Origin: Hyphomicrobium sp. CS1BSMeth3
Lineage (GTDB): Bacteria > Pseudomonadota > Alphaproteobacteria > Rhizobiales > Hyphomicrobiaceae
DNA length: 64,000 nucleotides
Assembly: GCF_900117415.1 (NCBI RefSeq)
Contig: NZ_FPEI01000004.1
Span: 806,001 to 870,000, forward strand
Direction of reading: 5' to 3'
Shown here: positions 36,513 through 45,499 of the stretch, piece by piece
How the letters are laid out: each line of letters opens with the position of its first letter
How positions within the stretch are numbered: the first letter of the stretch is position 1
Translations under genes and position numbers: made by a program
The notes under the pieces: model-generated
What the model was told of the DNA's origin: nothing
The model's database searches: none
The model's input: the letters and a program-made list of their open reading frames with translations, nothing else

Positions 36513-37507
36513 GACCGGGTCTCCCGCCACACGGCATCGGTGCGGACGATGCGCACGATGCGCTGCGGCGTCGTGCCGAGCCGGAGCTCGGCGGCGGCGA
36601 ACAGGCGATCGACGATGTAGGTCGTCCCGCGCACGCGGTAGTTGACGAGGGCCGGCTTGCCGTCGGAGCCGATGACGAACAGCGGCGGTGCCTCGCTCTG
36701 GGCGAGCCCGGACGGAAACTGGATGTAGACCTTGGCACCATCGTCGAACACGCGCACGGGCTTCCATGGCGCGTCGCCTTCGATGCGATAGCGGAAGCGC
36801 AACTGCTCGATATTGATGCCGGTGTCGGCAACAGCTGCGGCCTCCGCCTCGGTGCGCTGCCTCTTGAGCGAGACAAGCTCGGCGGCGGGATAGGTCCACG
36901 ACACCGAGGCCATGTACGTCTTCTCGCTCGAGCGCATCTCGAGGTGATAGGTGCGCCGATCGGTGGTGATGACGAGGTTGGTCTCGAGGTCGGCGCCGAT
37001 CGGCTTGACGAGAATGTGGACCTGGGCCTCCTTGCCCTCGCCGCTCGACGTGTCGCCGACCACCCACCGCACAGTGTCGCCGGCCGACACGGACACCAGC
37101 TTCTCGCCGGCCTCGAGCGCGATGTCGGTGACCTGGTTGACGGCGGCATAGAGCTGGTACAGCGCGCCCTTGGTGTAGGGATACACCTGGATGGCATTGA
37201 TGTAACCGTCCTTCACCGGCTCCATGCGCGCCGCTGCATTGGCGCCGGTCACGCGCTCGGTCGGTGGCCGAGCATCCTTCTTCTTTTCAGCCTCCTTGCC
37301 GACCGGCTTGAGCTGTCCGGGAAGAGGAAGCGGCGTCGGGACTTCGACATACCGCACGTCCCGCTTGGGCTCGGGCTCGCGTTTAGCCGGGGTGAAGGCC
37401 GCGCCGTCAAGGATCGGGATTTCAGGCACCCGGACCGGCAGGGTACAGGCGGTCAGAGTGGCGACCGATCCAACGACGACAAGGATAAGACAGGAGTGAC
37501 GGCTCAT
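36509..37507 (-). CDS. trbG: Conjugal transfer protein TrbG (VirB9-like)
   Basis: A 332-residue protein with a lipoprotein-like leader (VATLTAC). The VirB9/TrbG domain has YPYTKGALYQLYAAVNQVTDI, VGDTSSG and RFRYRIEGDAPWKPVRVFDD. It is part of the outer-membrane core complex with TrbI. It overlaps trbF (ATGA) upstream and trbI downstream. Confidence 0.88.
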   Translation of the reverse strand: MSRHSCLILVVVGSVATLTACTLPVRVPEIPILDGAAFTPAKREPEPKRDVRYVEVPTPLPLPGQLKPVGKEAEKKKDARPPTERVTGANAAARMEPVKDGYINAIQVYPYTKGALYQLYAAVNQVTDIALEAGEKLVSVSAGDTVRWVVGDTSSGEGKEAQVHILVKPIGADLETNLVITTDRRTYHLEMRSSEKTYMASVSWTYPAAELVSLKRQRTEAEAAAVADTGINIEQLRFRYRIEGDAPWKPVRVFDDGAKVYIQFPSGLAQSEAPPLFVIGSDGKPALVNYRVRGTTYIVDRLFAAAELRLGTTPQRIVRIVRTDAVWRETRS

Positions 37508-38202
37508 TTGGCGCCTCCCGCCTGCACGTCCTGCGACCAGTTGAAGGTGTGCACGTAGATGCCGAGCGGATTCTTGCGCACCGCTTCCACTGTCTTGGGC
37601 GGCGTGATGATGATCGAGAACAATCCGGTGAGCCGCCGCGTATCCTTCGCGGCACCACCTTCGAATACGCGCTCTAGCCAGCGCGCCTGGAACGAGCTGT
37701 CCGAGGCACGCACCACGCTCGTCACCTCGACGGTGATGGTCTCGCGACCGACCTTGGCGAACGGGTCGTTGTCGCGGGCATACTCGTTGAGCGTCACGGC
37801 CGCTCGGTCGGTGACGAAGTCGTACGCCTTGAGCCAGTTCTGGCGCACGACAACGGGATCGATCGACAGCGACCGCACATTGTCGACGAACGCCGCTAGG
37901 TGAAAGGCGATCTGCGCGTCACTCGGCGTGTAGGATTCCTTGGCCGGGCCGACGGCGCGCGCACCGCCCCGCGGATCGACCTCGACAATGTAAGGCAGAG
38001 TCGAGCCGGAGCGCCCGAGCCACAACAATCCCGCGGCAAGAAGCAGCGATAGCGCCAGGCTGCCGATCGCCACTAGCCGCCAGTTGTGCGCTTGTGCGCG
38101 GGCGCTGCCGATGCGCTCGTCCCAGACCTGGGCCGCCTTCTGGTAGGGCGTCACCGGATCCGGTGTCTCGCCGTAGCGCAGGTTCGATCGCTTGAAGGAC
38201 AT
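37504..38202 (-). CDS. trbF: Conjugal transfer protein TrbF (VirB8-like)
   Basis: A 232-residue VirB8-type protein. One TM helix at about residues 43-62 is followed by the NTF2-like periplasmic domain (DVNPRGG-like VEVDPRGGARAVG, DPVVVRQNWLKAYDFVTDRA, YVHTFNWSQD). The start at 38202 gives MSFKRSNLRYG, typical of TrbF. AGGAGG lies 12 bases upstream. Confidence 0.88.
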   Translation of the reverse strand: MSFKRSNLRYGETPDPVTPYQKAAQVWDERIGSARAQAHNWRLVAIGSLALSLLLAAGLLWLGRSGSTLPYIVEVDPRGGARAVGPAKESYTPSDAQIAFHLAAFVDNVRSLSIDPVVVRQNWLKAYDFVTDRAAVTLNEYARDNDPFAKVGRETITVEVTSVVRASDSSFQARWLERVFEGGAAKDTRRLTGLFSIIITPPKTVEAVRKNPLGIYVHTFNWSQDVQAGGAK

Positions 38203-38219
38203 TGTATATGTGCCTCCTC

Positions 38220-39488
38220 TCAGCTCTTCGGTTTGAGATCGGGAGCCCCGCCCGCGGCGGACTGATCGCCCGCACGTAATGCCTGAGCGGCCATCATTCC
38301 GGCCTGGGTCATGGTCTGCCGGCGCGCCAGGCTTTGCGCCCACGCCGGTGGTCCGGATGGCGATGACGAGGGCGGTCCTCCGTCGCTGGGCGCAGATGCA
38401 CCGGTATCGCGATAGCCCTGAGCCGCACCCTGCCGGTAGGCATCGCGTACCGGCGCCGTCGCAGTCTGCCCCATGCGCGCCGCCGGCGCCGTGATGGTGG
38501 TACGCGCGATGCCCGACATGCCCGCCGTCTCGTACGCCGCGCCGACGCGGCCTGAGAGCGCGGCCGCAGCCTTGACACTTCCACCTGCAGCACGTCCGGC
38601 AAGGCGTGCAGCGCCGGTCGTCGCCATGGTGCCAGCAACGGCAGTACCACCGAGCCCGACGGCGGTGGCGACTGCGGCGCCAGCGCCGAGCTGCGGCGCA
38701 CCGGAGATGAGCCCCGATGCCAATGCCGGCACGAAGATCGCGAGCCCGAATACCGCAATCGCCGCCAGTATGCAGGACGCGGCCTGCGTCAGCGTGATCT
38801 CGCCCGTCGGCCGGATCAGCTCTCCGAACAGCGTCGCGCCGATGCCGACGACGATGGCCAGCACCATCAGCTTGATGCCGGACGAGATCACATTGCCGAG
38901 TACACGCTCGGCAAGGAACGCCGTTGCCCCGAACAGCGCGAACGGCACCAGCACGAAGCCCGCCAGCACCGTCAGCTTGAACTCGATGATGGCGATGAAG
39001 AGCTGCACCGACAGCACGAAAAACGCCAGCAGCACGATCAGCCACGCCAGCATCAACACGGCGATGGTCACGAAGTTGGAGAAGAACGTTGTGAAGCCGA
39101 TCAGCTCGCCGGCCTTCTCCAGCAACGGCTTCGACGCCGTGAAGCCGGTCGACGCCACGAACCCGGGCCGCATCAGATCGGCCGCGGTCAGCGAAGCACC
39201 GGACGCCTTGAGCCCGAGGCCTGCGAACGACTGGAAGATGATGTCGGCAAGCCCCCTGAAGTTGTTGAGCAACAGGGCGAAGAAGCCGACGTAGAGCACT
39301 TTCTTGATGAGCTGGGCCGGAACATTATCCTCGCCCATCAGCACCCAGAACAGGCCCGCGAGCGTGATGTCGATGGTCACCAGCACTGTGGTGAGGAACG
39401 CCACGTCGCCGGCGAGCAGGCCGAAGCCACTGTCGATATAGCGGGAGAAGGTCTCCGTGAAGCGGTCAATAATCGCAAGATCATCCAT
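38220..39488 (-). CDS. trbL: Conjugal transfer protein TrbL (VirB6-like)
   Basis: A 422-residue polytopic protein with about six TM helices in residues 20-280 (GLFWVLMGEDNVPAQLIKKV, FVLVPFALFGATAFLAERVLG) and an Ala/Gly/Pro-rich C-terminal tail, typical of TrbL. The start at 39488 (MDDLAIIDRF) has GGAG upstream. Confidence 0.87.
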   Translation of the reverse strand: MDDLAIIDRFTETFSRYIDSGFGLLAGDVAFLTTVLVTIDITLAGLFWVLMGEDNVPAQLIKKVLYVGFFALLLNNFRGLADIIFQSFAGLGLKASGASLTAADLMRPGFVASTGFTASKPLLEKAGELIGFTTFFSNFVTIAVLMLAWLIVLLAFFVLSVQLFIAIIEFKLTVLAGFVLVPFALFGATAFLAERVLGNVISSGIKLMVLAIVVGIGATLFGELIRPTGEITLTQAASCILAAIAVFGLAIFVPALASGLISGAPQLGAGAAVATAVGLGGTAVAGTMATTGAARLAGRAAGGSVKAAAALSGRVGAAYETAGMSGIARTTITAPAARMGQTATAPVRDAYRQGAAQGYRDTGASAPSDGGPPSSSPSGPPAWAQSLARRQTMTQAGMMAAQALRAGDQSAAGGAPDLKPKS

Positions 39489-39790
39489 CGAAGTGCTCCG
39501 GGCAACGCTCCGCCGTCGGGCGAAAACACACTTCGCCATTGGCCGTGTCAGAGTTGGAAGGTCAGACGGCGGCTATTGTCGTCGCCGTCGGCCACGGTGG
39601 TGAGGAATTGCTCCGCAAACGGGACTGCTGCCCCGTGCCCCGCGTGAGGGGACACCCCTCACACTCCCCGTCTTTCTCAATCTCAGAAAGGAGCGGACTT
39701 GGGGGACACTTCCCCATCGTGCCGAAGGCGCGTCTCCGACACAATACGAGTGCGGGCGGTAGCCTGCTCGCGCAGCGACGATCGCGGACC
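39489..39790. other. Gap between trbJ and trbL; trbK not recognisable
   Basis: trbK normally lies here. A 73-codon frame (39573-39794, minus) starts as ATGA over the trbJ stop but lacks the membrane or lipoprotein N-terminus of TrbK. A perfect hairpin GTGAGGGG-ACA-CCCCTCAC at 39644-39662 and a smaller one beside it (CTTTCT and AGAAAG, about 39672-39690) lie inside. A palindromic unit may have replaced or disrupted trbK. Confidence 0.5.
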
Positions 39791-40516
39791 TCATCGCCGT
39801 GCTCCATATCCGGACCCCGTTCCGACGAACGACTTGAAGCGCTGGCGGGCTTCGTCCTCGGTAGCGAGCTCGCGGGCACGGGCCGTGGTCTCGGCACGGG
39901 CTTGCGCAGCGAGCAGGCCCTGCAGCGCGAGGGACTGCTTGACGGAAAGGCCGGTGAGCTCGTTGCCGGCCTGGGTTGCTTCGAGCGCTCCCCCGGCATT
40001 GCGAGAGCGAGCCATGGCATCGCCGAGCAGAGTCGTATCAGCGCCGATGCTGTCGGCAATCTGGCCCTGCAGCAGCGCGGCACGGCGCAGGCTCGCATGT
40101 TCCTCCTCCCATCGCGTGCGGGCGTTGCGCACGACGTCGTCGGAAGACAGAGCGCTTGAAACCTGGCGCGGGAACAACCGCTCGTAGTTAGCTTGCGTCG
40201 CTTCGAGTCGGAGCGCGATGGCTTCGCCGGCACGGAGTTGGGTCTGGATGCCAGCAAGCGTGCGCTGCAGGTCGGGCGAGATCGTCGACCCGAGCGCGAC
40301 CAGGTTCTGATCCATGCGCAGGATCATCTGCACCTGGTTCTGGAGAGCGCGCACCTGATTGTTGATCTGCTCCAGTGCGCGCGTAGCGGTGAGGAGGTTC
40401 TGGCTGTAGTTGGTCGGATCGAACACGGTGAACTGGGCGATAGACGGTGCTGGCGTGCTGGCCAGAATTGTGACGGCGATTGGCGTCGCGAGAAGTGCTC
40501 GGCGTAAAGCAGTCAT
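39791..40516 (-). CDS. trbJ: Conjugal transfer protein TrbJ (VirB5-like)
   Basis: A 241-residue protein with a signal peptide (1-27, ending SIAQF). The TrbJ pattern follows: FDPTNYSQNLLTATRALEQI, NNQVRALQNQVQMI and a Gln/Ala-rich helical C-terminal half. It is translationally coupled to the trbE fragment upstream (ATGA at 40513-40516). Confidence 0.88.
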   Translation of the reverse strand: MTALRRALLATPIAVTILASTPAPSIAQFTVFDPTNYSQNLLTATRALEQINNQVRALQNQVQMILRMDQNLVALGSTISPDLQRTLAGIQTQLRAGEAIALRLEATQANYERLFPRQVSSALSSDDVVRNARTRWEEEHASLRRAALLQGQIADSIGADTTLLGDAMARSRNAGGALEATQAGNELTGLSVKQSLALQGLLAAQARAETTARARELATEDEARQRFKSFVGTGSGYGARR

Positions 40517-41520
40517 CGCGTGCTCCTCTTGACCTTGGACGGGGGGACGCGGAATGGCGACAACCGTTGTGGCATCGAGCTGCCGCCAGGGAGACCCGGA
40601 AGGATCGGCCCATCGCTTGCTGGCGCGAATCGGTGCGGCGGTGTGGTGTTGGCTGCGTTTGCCATTTTGTCAGAAGCAACGTGCGCCTGCGGCAATTGCA
40701 GCGGTCGGGGCTCGGGCGGCGCGGCGCTCACCGCCTGCGGTCGGGCAGCCACGGATCTGGGAAGCGGAGGCGGCGTTGCTATTGGACGCCAGCGCTGGAG
40801 CAGCTCCCGGGTCCACGGGAGCTCCTTGGCGGCGAGGAAGTCGGCCGCGAACCCGTCCGATCCGGCGCTCCGCTGACACTGATCGATGAGCCGTTGGTCG
40901 TCGGGTGAAGACGATCCGCATAGTGCGAGCGCGACAGGTCCGAGGCCCAGCTCAAAGAGCCGATTGCCGCGCGCGGTCTGGGCATAGTAGTCGCGCTTCG
41001 GCGCTGCGACGCTGAGCGTTGCGATCTGGCGCGCATTGAGCCCAAAGCGCTCGTAGACGCCCCGTGTCTGTGGCTCCAGCGCGCGATCGTTGGGTAGAAA
41101 GATGCGCGTCGGGCAGCTTTCGATCAGAGCCGGCGCGATGGTCGAGCGCTCGACATCGGCGAGCGATTGCGTCGCGAACACGACGGCGACATTTCTTTTC
41201 CGCAAGGTCTTGAGCCATTCGCGGATACGGGCGGCGAACAGCGCATCGTCGAGAAAGGTCCACGCCTCGTCCAACACCATCAGCGTCGGGCGCCCGTCAA
41301 AGCGGGCCTCGAGGCGATGGAAGAGGTAGGTGAGCACCGGCGGGATCAGCGCCTTATGCCCCATGAGCGGCTCCAGCTCGACGTGCAGGACATCGGTCGT
41401 GGCAATCTGCTCCGAGGAGCCGTCAAGAAGCCTGCCGTAGGCGCCTTCGAGGGTGTAGGGCGACAAGGCCGCGACGAGCTCCGCGGACTGAATCAGCACC
41501 GCGAGTCCGGTCAACGTACG
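40513..41520 (-). pseudogene. trbE: TrbE (VirB4-like ATPase), 3' fragment only
   Basis: About the last 335 codons of trbE. Present: ERTLTGLAVLIQSAELVAAL, LEGAYGRLLDG, Walker B region LMVLDEAWTFLDD, VVFATQSLAD and ESCPTRIFLPN, then a Pro-rich tail. Missing: the N-terminal half with Walker A, normally some 450 or more residues. The homology begins at about 41520, exactly where the traG fragment stops, so this is the far side of a large deletion. A TTG at 41514 could allow expression of a fragment without ATPase function. Confidence 0.85.
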
Positions 41521-42250
41521 CTCCTGCGGCGCCGTCCGGGTCGACCAGGATGTCGGCGATGTTCTGGATGTCGCGTACCTCGTGGACGCCTTTGCGCACC
41601 TCCAGCAGCGGATTGAACCGCGCCGATCGCGGATCGGTCGGATCGAACAGCAGGCAATGAGAAAACCTGGAGCGCCAGCCGGCGGTCAGGGCCCAGTTCT
41701 CGCCCTTGATGTCGTGGATGACCGCAGAGCCAGTCCAAGTCAGCAGCGTCGGCAGCACCAGGCCGACACCCTTCCCGGACCGCGTGGGTGCGATGGCGAG
41801 GACATGCTCGGGGCCGTCATGTCGCAGGTAACGATCGTGATGGAGGCCGAGAACGACACCACGATCGTCGAGCAGGTGTGCTCCGGCGACGTCGGAAGCG
41901 TCCGCCCAGCGGGCAGAGCCATAGGTCGTCGCGACGGTCCTGCGGCTCGCCCGCCGGGCGGCTCCCCCAAGCGCGACCGCGCCGCCAAGCAGTCCCCCGA
42001 CTGCAGCAACGGCGCCGGCTCGCGCGAACACATCAGGCGCCTGGTGGTCGAAGGCGATCCACCAGGAGAGCACCTGCCACGGCGCGTAGATCTTGATGCC
42101 GAGAATATCGATCCATGCTGTCCCGAGCGCCGGCTGATAGGCGAGCATCGCCGCGGCCCATTGGGTGCCAGCCCACAGGCAGACGATGGCGAGCGACAGG
42201 GCTGCAACGGCTTCCAGGGCGTATGTGCGGTCCAGCATGCGGGTTCTCAT
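41423..42250 (-). pseudogene. traG: TraG (VirD4-like coupling protein), 5' fragment
   Basis: The N-terminal part of a TraG coupling protein. It has TM segments (about residues 10-30 and 70-90), YGSARWADASDV, Walker A IAPTRSGKGVGLVLPTLL, and HDIKGENWALTAGWR. The TraG match ends at NIADILVDPDGA (about 41530). After that the frame reads trbE DNA out of frame to a stop at 41423. Walker B and the all-alpha domain are lost. The start at 42250 or 42238 is uncertain. Not functional as a coupling ATPase. Confidence 0.85.
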
Positions 42251-42579
42251 GAGCCAGTAGTGGATCGGTTCTGAGCATGAGCGCGGTCGCTGTTGCCGCC
42301 CATAGGGAAAGCAAGGGAAACGAAGGAAGCGGAAGGAGCGCGGAGGAAACCGGGGGAAGTCCGCGCGAAGGGTGTTGTGCCCGCAGTCAATGTCGACTGT
42401 GGTGCGGGGCACTGAGGTCGATATCGCCGGACAGCAGACCAGGAATTGGATTTTGCCGCGGCGATCTCGGCGTGGGCTCAGAGCTCTCCGCGGCTCAGCG
42501 AACCGAGACATCGGTCAGCTGGCCGATACGCTTTGGTCCAACTACCGTCTGTTAACGATCAATCCCCGGAGCTGAGCGG
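42251..42579. other. Gap with purine-rich tract
   Basis: No gene seen. About 42303-42359 is a strongly purine-biased + strand tract of repeated GGGAAA, GGAAG and GGAGG words. In related elements the relaxase gene and transfer origin are expected on this side of traG; neither can be identified here. Confidence 0.4.
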
Positions 42580-43399
42580 ATGGCACATCCCCGTCACTAC
42601 GTCGGGCCGGCGCGATGGCCACCTGCGCCCAACGCCTACGACTACGCACTCGAGCTTTGCCACAGCGACCTCGCCTGGGAGTATCTCCGCCGCCAACCGC
42701 TCTATCAGCGCGACTTCCAACTGAGCCGTGCAGGCCTCACACCTCCGATTCGACTGCGCTCAGGGCTATATCTCACGCGCGCACGCAAGCGTGCGCACCT
42801 CGCCACACGCTGGCTGCTCTGTTCCTTTCGTCGACCCAACGATCACGGCGCTTGAGGCACCGATCACTTGGCACAGCGCTTCCGCGGCGCCAACCATCCA
42901 GGTTGCAACGCGACACGCAGCCGATCCCGCGGCGCCCCATCTCTCATTTGGCCATCTGAAGACGTCGGTGCACGTCACCGCAGGACCGGGACAAACACAG
43001 CTTGTCATGCTGCGGGATTCGAAGCACGCACTCACACTACACTGCCGGGGTGCTCAAGTCTTGCGGTGCCCAGTCGATGTGACCCTTCAGTATGACGGTG
43101 TGCCGAATCCCGCCGACGTCGTGCAGTCCGTCGTCATCTTCGAGCACCTCATGCGCCGGCCAGAACACACCATCGATCGCTCCCTATGGCGCATCCTACG
43201 CCGCGACGGACTTGCCTGCCTCGACGGCAAGGCACTTGGCGCCACCTATCAGGACATCGCCAAGGTGCTCTATCCCCATCGCATGCGGGAAACTCGATGG
43301 ACGCGGGACAGCAATCCCCTTAGAGAGCATCTGCGCCGCGCCTATGCCGTCGGCCAAGATCTACGCGACGGCGGCTACGTCGACCTTCTCAACGCCTAA
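42580..43399 (+). pseudogene. DUF2285-family regulator, frameshifted
   Basis: The 5' part (from 42580; YVGPARWPPAPNAYDYALEL, AWEYLRRQPLYQRDFQL) and the 3' part (to 43399; the DUF2285 domain with DGKALGATYQDIAKVLYP and LREHLRRAYAVGQDLRDGG) belong to one family but lie in different frames. The switch falls between about 42740 and 42800. Such proteins act as regulators in alphaproteobacterial integrative elements. A sequencing error could also explain the shift. Confidence 0.7.
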
Positions 43400-43494
43400 G
43401 GGTGTCGCGGGTCATCCCAAAACTCCGACATACCCGGTCGTCGCCCATCTCGCCGATGATCAACCGGGGGGCTTCTTCGCTGTGAGAGGTCCAC

Positions 43495-43716
43495 ATGATC
43501 CGACGGCGCAGCTCGCAATTGCTCACAACCGCCGAGGCTGCGGTGGTGCTCCGCCTCAAGCCACACTCGCTCGAGAACATGCGCTGTGACGGCACGGGAC
43601 CGCTATACCGGAAGCACGGCAATCGCGTCTTCTACCACCGCGCCGAACTCAACGCCTGGTCCAAGGGCCGCCGCCTGAGAAAGACGTCGGGAGAGAAGGG
43701 CGAGGCCAATGGATGA
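43495..43716 (+). CDS. AlpA/excisionase-like helix-turn-helix protein
   Basis: A 73-residue HTH_17-type protein (LLTTAEAAVVLRLKPHSLEN, then GTGPLYRKHGNRVFYHRAEL). It is typical of the small regulator upstream of repA/parA in rhizobial integrative elements. Its 3' end overlaps the next gene by eight bases. Paralogous to the N-terminal domain of that next protein. Confidence 0.8.
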   Translation: MIRRRSSQLLTTAEAAVVLRLKPHSLENMRCDGTGPLYRKHGNRVFYHRAELNAWSKGRRLRKTSGEKGEANG

Positions 43717-44398
43717 TCAGGACAAGCCCGCTGCCACCCTGACGACCGCTGAAGCCGCCAGCTTACTCAATGTGCAACCGGACACGCTCCGCCGTCTGCG
43801 TCTGCGAGGGGCCGGACCGGCGTTCGCTCGATCGGGCCCCCGGGTTCTCTATCATCGCGCCGAGCTCGACGCATGGGCGACGGCGTCACGCCGGCGCAGG
43901 CGCGCGCGATGGTCGATCCTCATCGCGACAGCGGCCGTGCTGGCGCTTCTGGCCGTGCTCTATCTTGGCAAGCGGCCGATGTTTCTCTGGAACACAACGC
44001 CAAGCGTCCCACTCGGGCTGTACCTGATCACTTCTGCCCCATCCTCGGCCGGCAGCATCGTTGTTGCTCGATTGCCATCCAGCGCCGCGCAGCTCGCCGC
44101 TCGGCGCAGTTATCTCTCAGCGACAGCCTATCTGCTCAAGCCGGTTGCCGCGACGAACGGCGACCGCGTCTGCCGGTTCGGCGCGCACATCTTCGTTCGC
44201 CACAAGCTCGCCGCGCTGGCCCTCGCAACAGACCATCGTGCACGTCCACTGCCCCGCTGGCAGGGTTGCCGGACGCTGCGCGCCGGCGAGGTCTTCTTAC
44301 TCGGGGCCACTCCCGACAGTTTTGACAGCCGCTACTTCGGACCGATCGGCTCCGAAATGGTCATCGGCACCGCAGCACTCATCTGGCAAGCCGGCTGA
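43709..44398 (+). CDS. Helix-turn-helix / TraF-type S26 signal peptidase fusion
   Basis: A 229-residue protein. Residues 10-60 are an HTH_17 domain (LTTAEAASLLNVQPDTLRRL, GPRVLYHRAELDAW), then a TM helix (about 68-85), then a TraF/S26 peptidase domain with Ser99 (TPSVPLGLY) and Lys144 (YLLKPVAATNGDRVC). TraF processes the conjugative pilin TrbC, whose gene is missing here. HTH and TraF genes are normally separate, with repA and parA often between them, so the fusion probably marks a second deletion. Confidence 0.75.
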   Translation: MDDQDKPAATLTTAEAASLLNVQPDTLRRLRLRGAGPAFARSGPRVLYHRAELDAWATASRRRRRARWSILIATAAVLALLAVLYLGKRPMFLWNTTPSVPLGLYLITSAPSSAGSIVVARLPSSAAQLAARRSYLSATAYLLKPVAATNGDRVCRFGAHIFVRHKLAALALATDHRARPLPRWQGCRTLRAGEVFLLGATPDSFDSRYFGPIGSEMVIGTAALIWQAG

Positions 44399-44603
44399 CC
44401 GAGCAATGGTCCGCGTTTCGATCCGGAGCTAAGCAGAGTTTGCGTCGCTGCCGACCGGCGCCTTCCGCTGCTTACCGGAACCGGACGCAAGCGAGACGAC
44501 TCGAAGAGCCAACAAGGGACATCGCTGCCGTTGACAGTCTGCCCTCGACGCTGGCATTTTGACAGAGTTGCAGTAGGGCGCATCGGTAGAAGCCGAAGGG
44601 GCT

Positions 44604-45287
44604 ATGCCCACCTACGATCCGCGAACCGTAGTTGCGCCCATGCCGAATCTCGAAAACCTGAAGAAGCAGGCCAAGCAGTATCTGCGCTGGCATCGTGAGC
44701 GATATCATCCAGTCGCCGCGGAGATCAGAGCCTCACTGCCTCGATTTCAGCACCTGGATGACCATCAGGTGTTGGAGGCGACGTTCAAGCTCAGCGACGC
44801 ACAGGAGCTTGTGGCACGCCAATTGGGGTTCGAGGGATGGCAGGCGCTCAAGGCAGGAGCCCTAGCCATGAATACTCAGGTCAAGCAGACAACGGCACGT
44901 ACGATCCTCAGCAGGACGGAAGCCGTACTCTACGTCGCTGACTTCAAGGCGTCGTGCGATTTCTTCACTTCTAAACTCGGATTTGCAGTGGAGTTTGCCT
45001 ACGGCGAACCGCCGTACTACGGCTTGGTCAAGCGGGACCATGCGCGGCTTTGCCTGCGCCGTGTTTGCGAGCCGGTCTTTGTCGGGGATATTCGCGAGCG
45101 CGAGCAGTTGCTGTCGGCCTCGATCACGGTGGATTCGGCAGCAGAGATCAAGCAGCTCTTCCTGGAGTTCCAATCCGCCGGCGTGAGCTTCCACCAAGGG
45201 CTCAAGAAAGAGCCTTGGGGCGCGCGGAACTTCATTATCCTCGATCCTGATGGCAATCTCATCTTGTTCGCGGGGCCCGCCGACTGA
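44604..45287 (+). CDS. VOC (glyoxalase/bleomycin resistance superfamily) protein with N-terminal extension
   Basis: A 227-residue protein. Residues about 13-85 (NLENLKKQAKQYLRWHRERY, SDAQELVARQLGFEGWQALK) form a helical segment often seen alone or at the front of such proteins. Residues about 100-225 are a single VOC domain (EAVLYVADFKASCDFFTSKL, FIILDPDGNLILFAGP). Homologues often begin at the Met at 44640. Function of the class varies from dioxygenases to antibiotic binding; not assignable here. Confidence 0.7.
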   Translation: MPTYDPRTVVAPMPNLENLKKQAKQYLRWHRERYHPVAAEIRASLPRFQHLDDHQVLEATFKLSDAQELVARQLGFEGWQALKAGALAMNTQVKQTTARTILSRTEAVLYVADFKASCDFFTSKLGFAVEFAYGEPPYYGLVKRDHARLCLRRVCEPVFVGDIREREQLLSASITVDSAAEIKQLFLEFQSAGVSFHQGLKKEPWGARNFIILDPDGNLILFAGPAD

Positions 45288-45306
45288 ACGCAACTCCAGA
45301 CAATGA

Positions 45307-45338
45307 GGCGAAGGCAGCTGCTAAGCCTTCGCCTTGTT
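45307..45338 (+). terminator. Rho-independent-like terminator after the VOC gene
   Basis: A perfect 9-bp stem GGCGAAGGC/GCCTTCGCC (45307-45315 with 45325-45333), a nine-base loop, then TTGTT. It lies 20 bases past the stop codon. Confidence 0.6.
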
Positions 45339-45345
45339 CCGCTAA

Positions 45346-45443
45346 GGGGTCAGCAGCATCGGTTCGACCACCGGACGGCAGATTCCGCTCAACCTCCACG
45401 AACAGACATAGGCGGCAACGGGTTGCCACGTCGCAATGGGCCA
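45346..45443 (+). repeat. Intergenic repeat R, copy 1
   Basis: The unit runs GGGGTCAGCAGCATCGG ... CCGCTCAACCTCCACGAAC ... GGCAACGG ... GCAATGGGCCA. It shares these blocks in order with the copies at 51631, 61569 and 63507. Confidence 0.7.
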
Positions 45444-45499
45444 GTAGACGACGTGGCGTGATGCTCAGTAATGTCGAGGCCGCAGAAAAGGAGCGATGA

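Noticed and set aside
39573-39794. 73-codon frame as TrbK
   Set aside because: It overlaps trbJ as ATGA but lacks a signal or membrane segment and contains a palindromic unit; not supported as TrbK.
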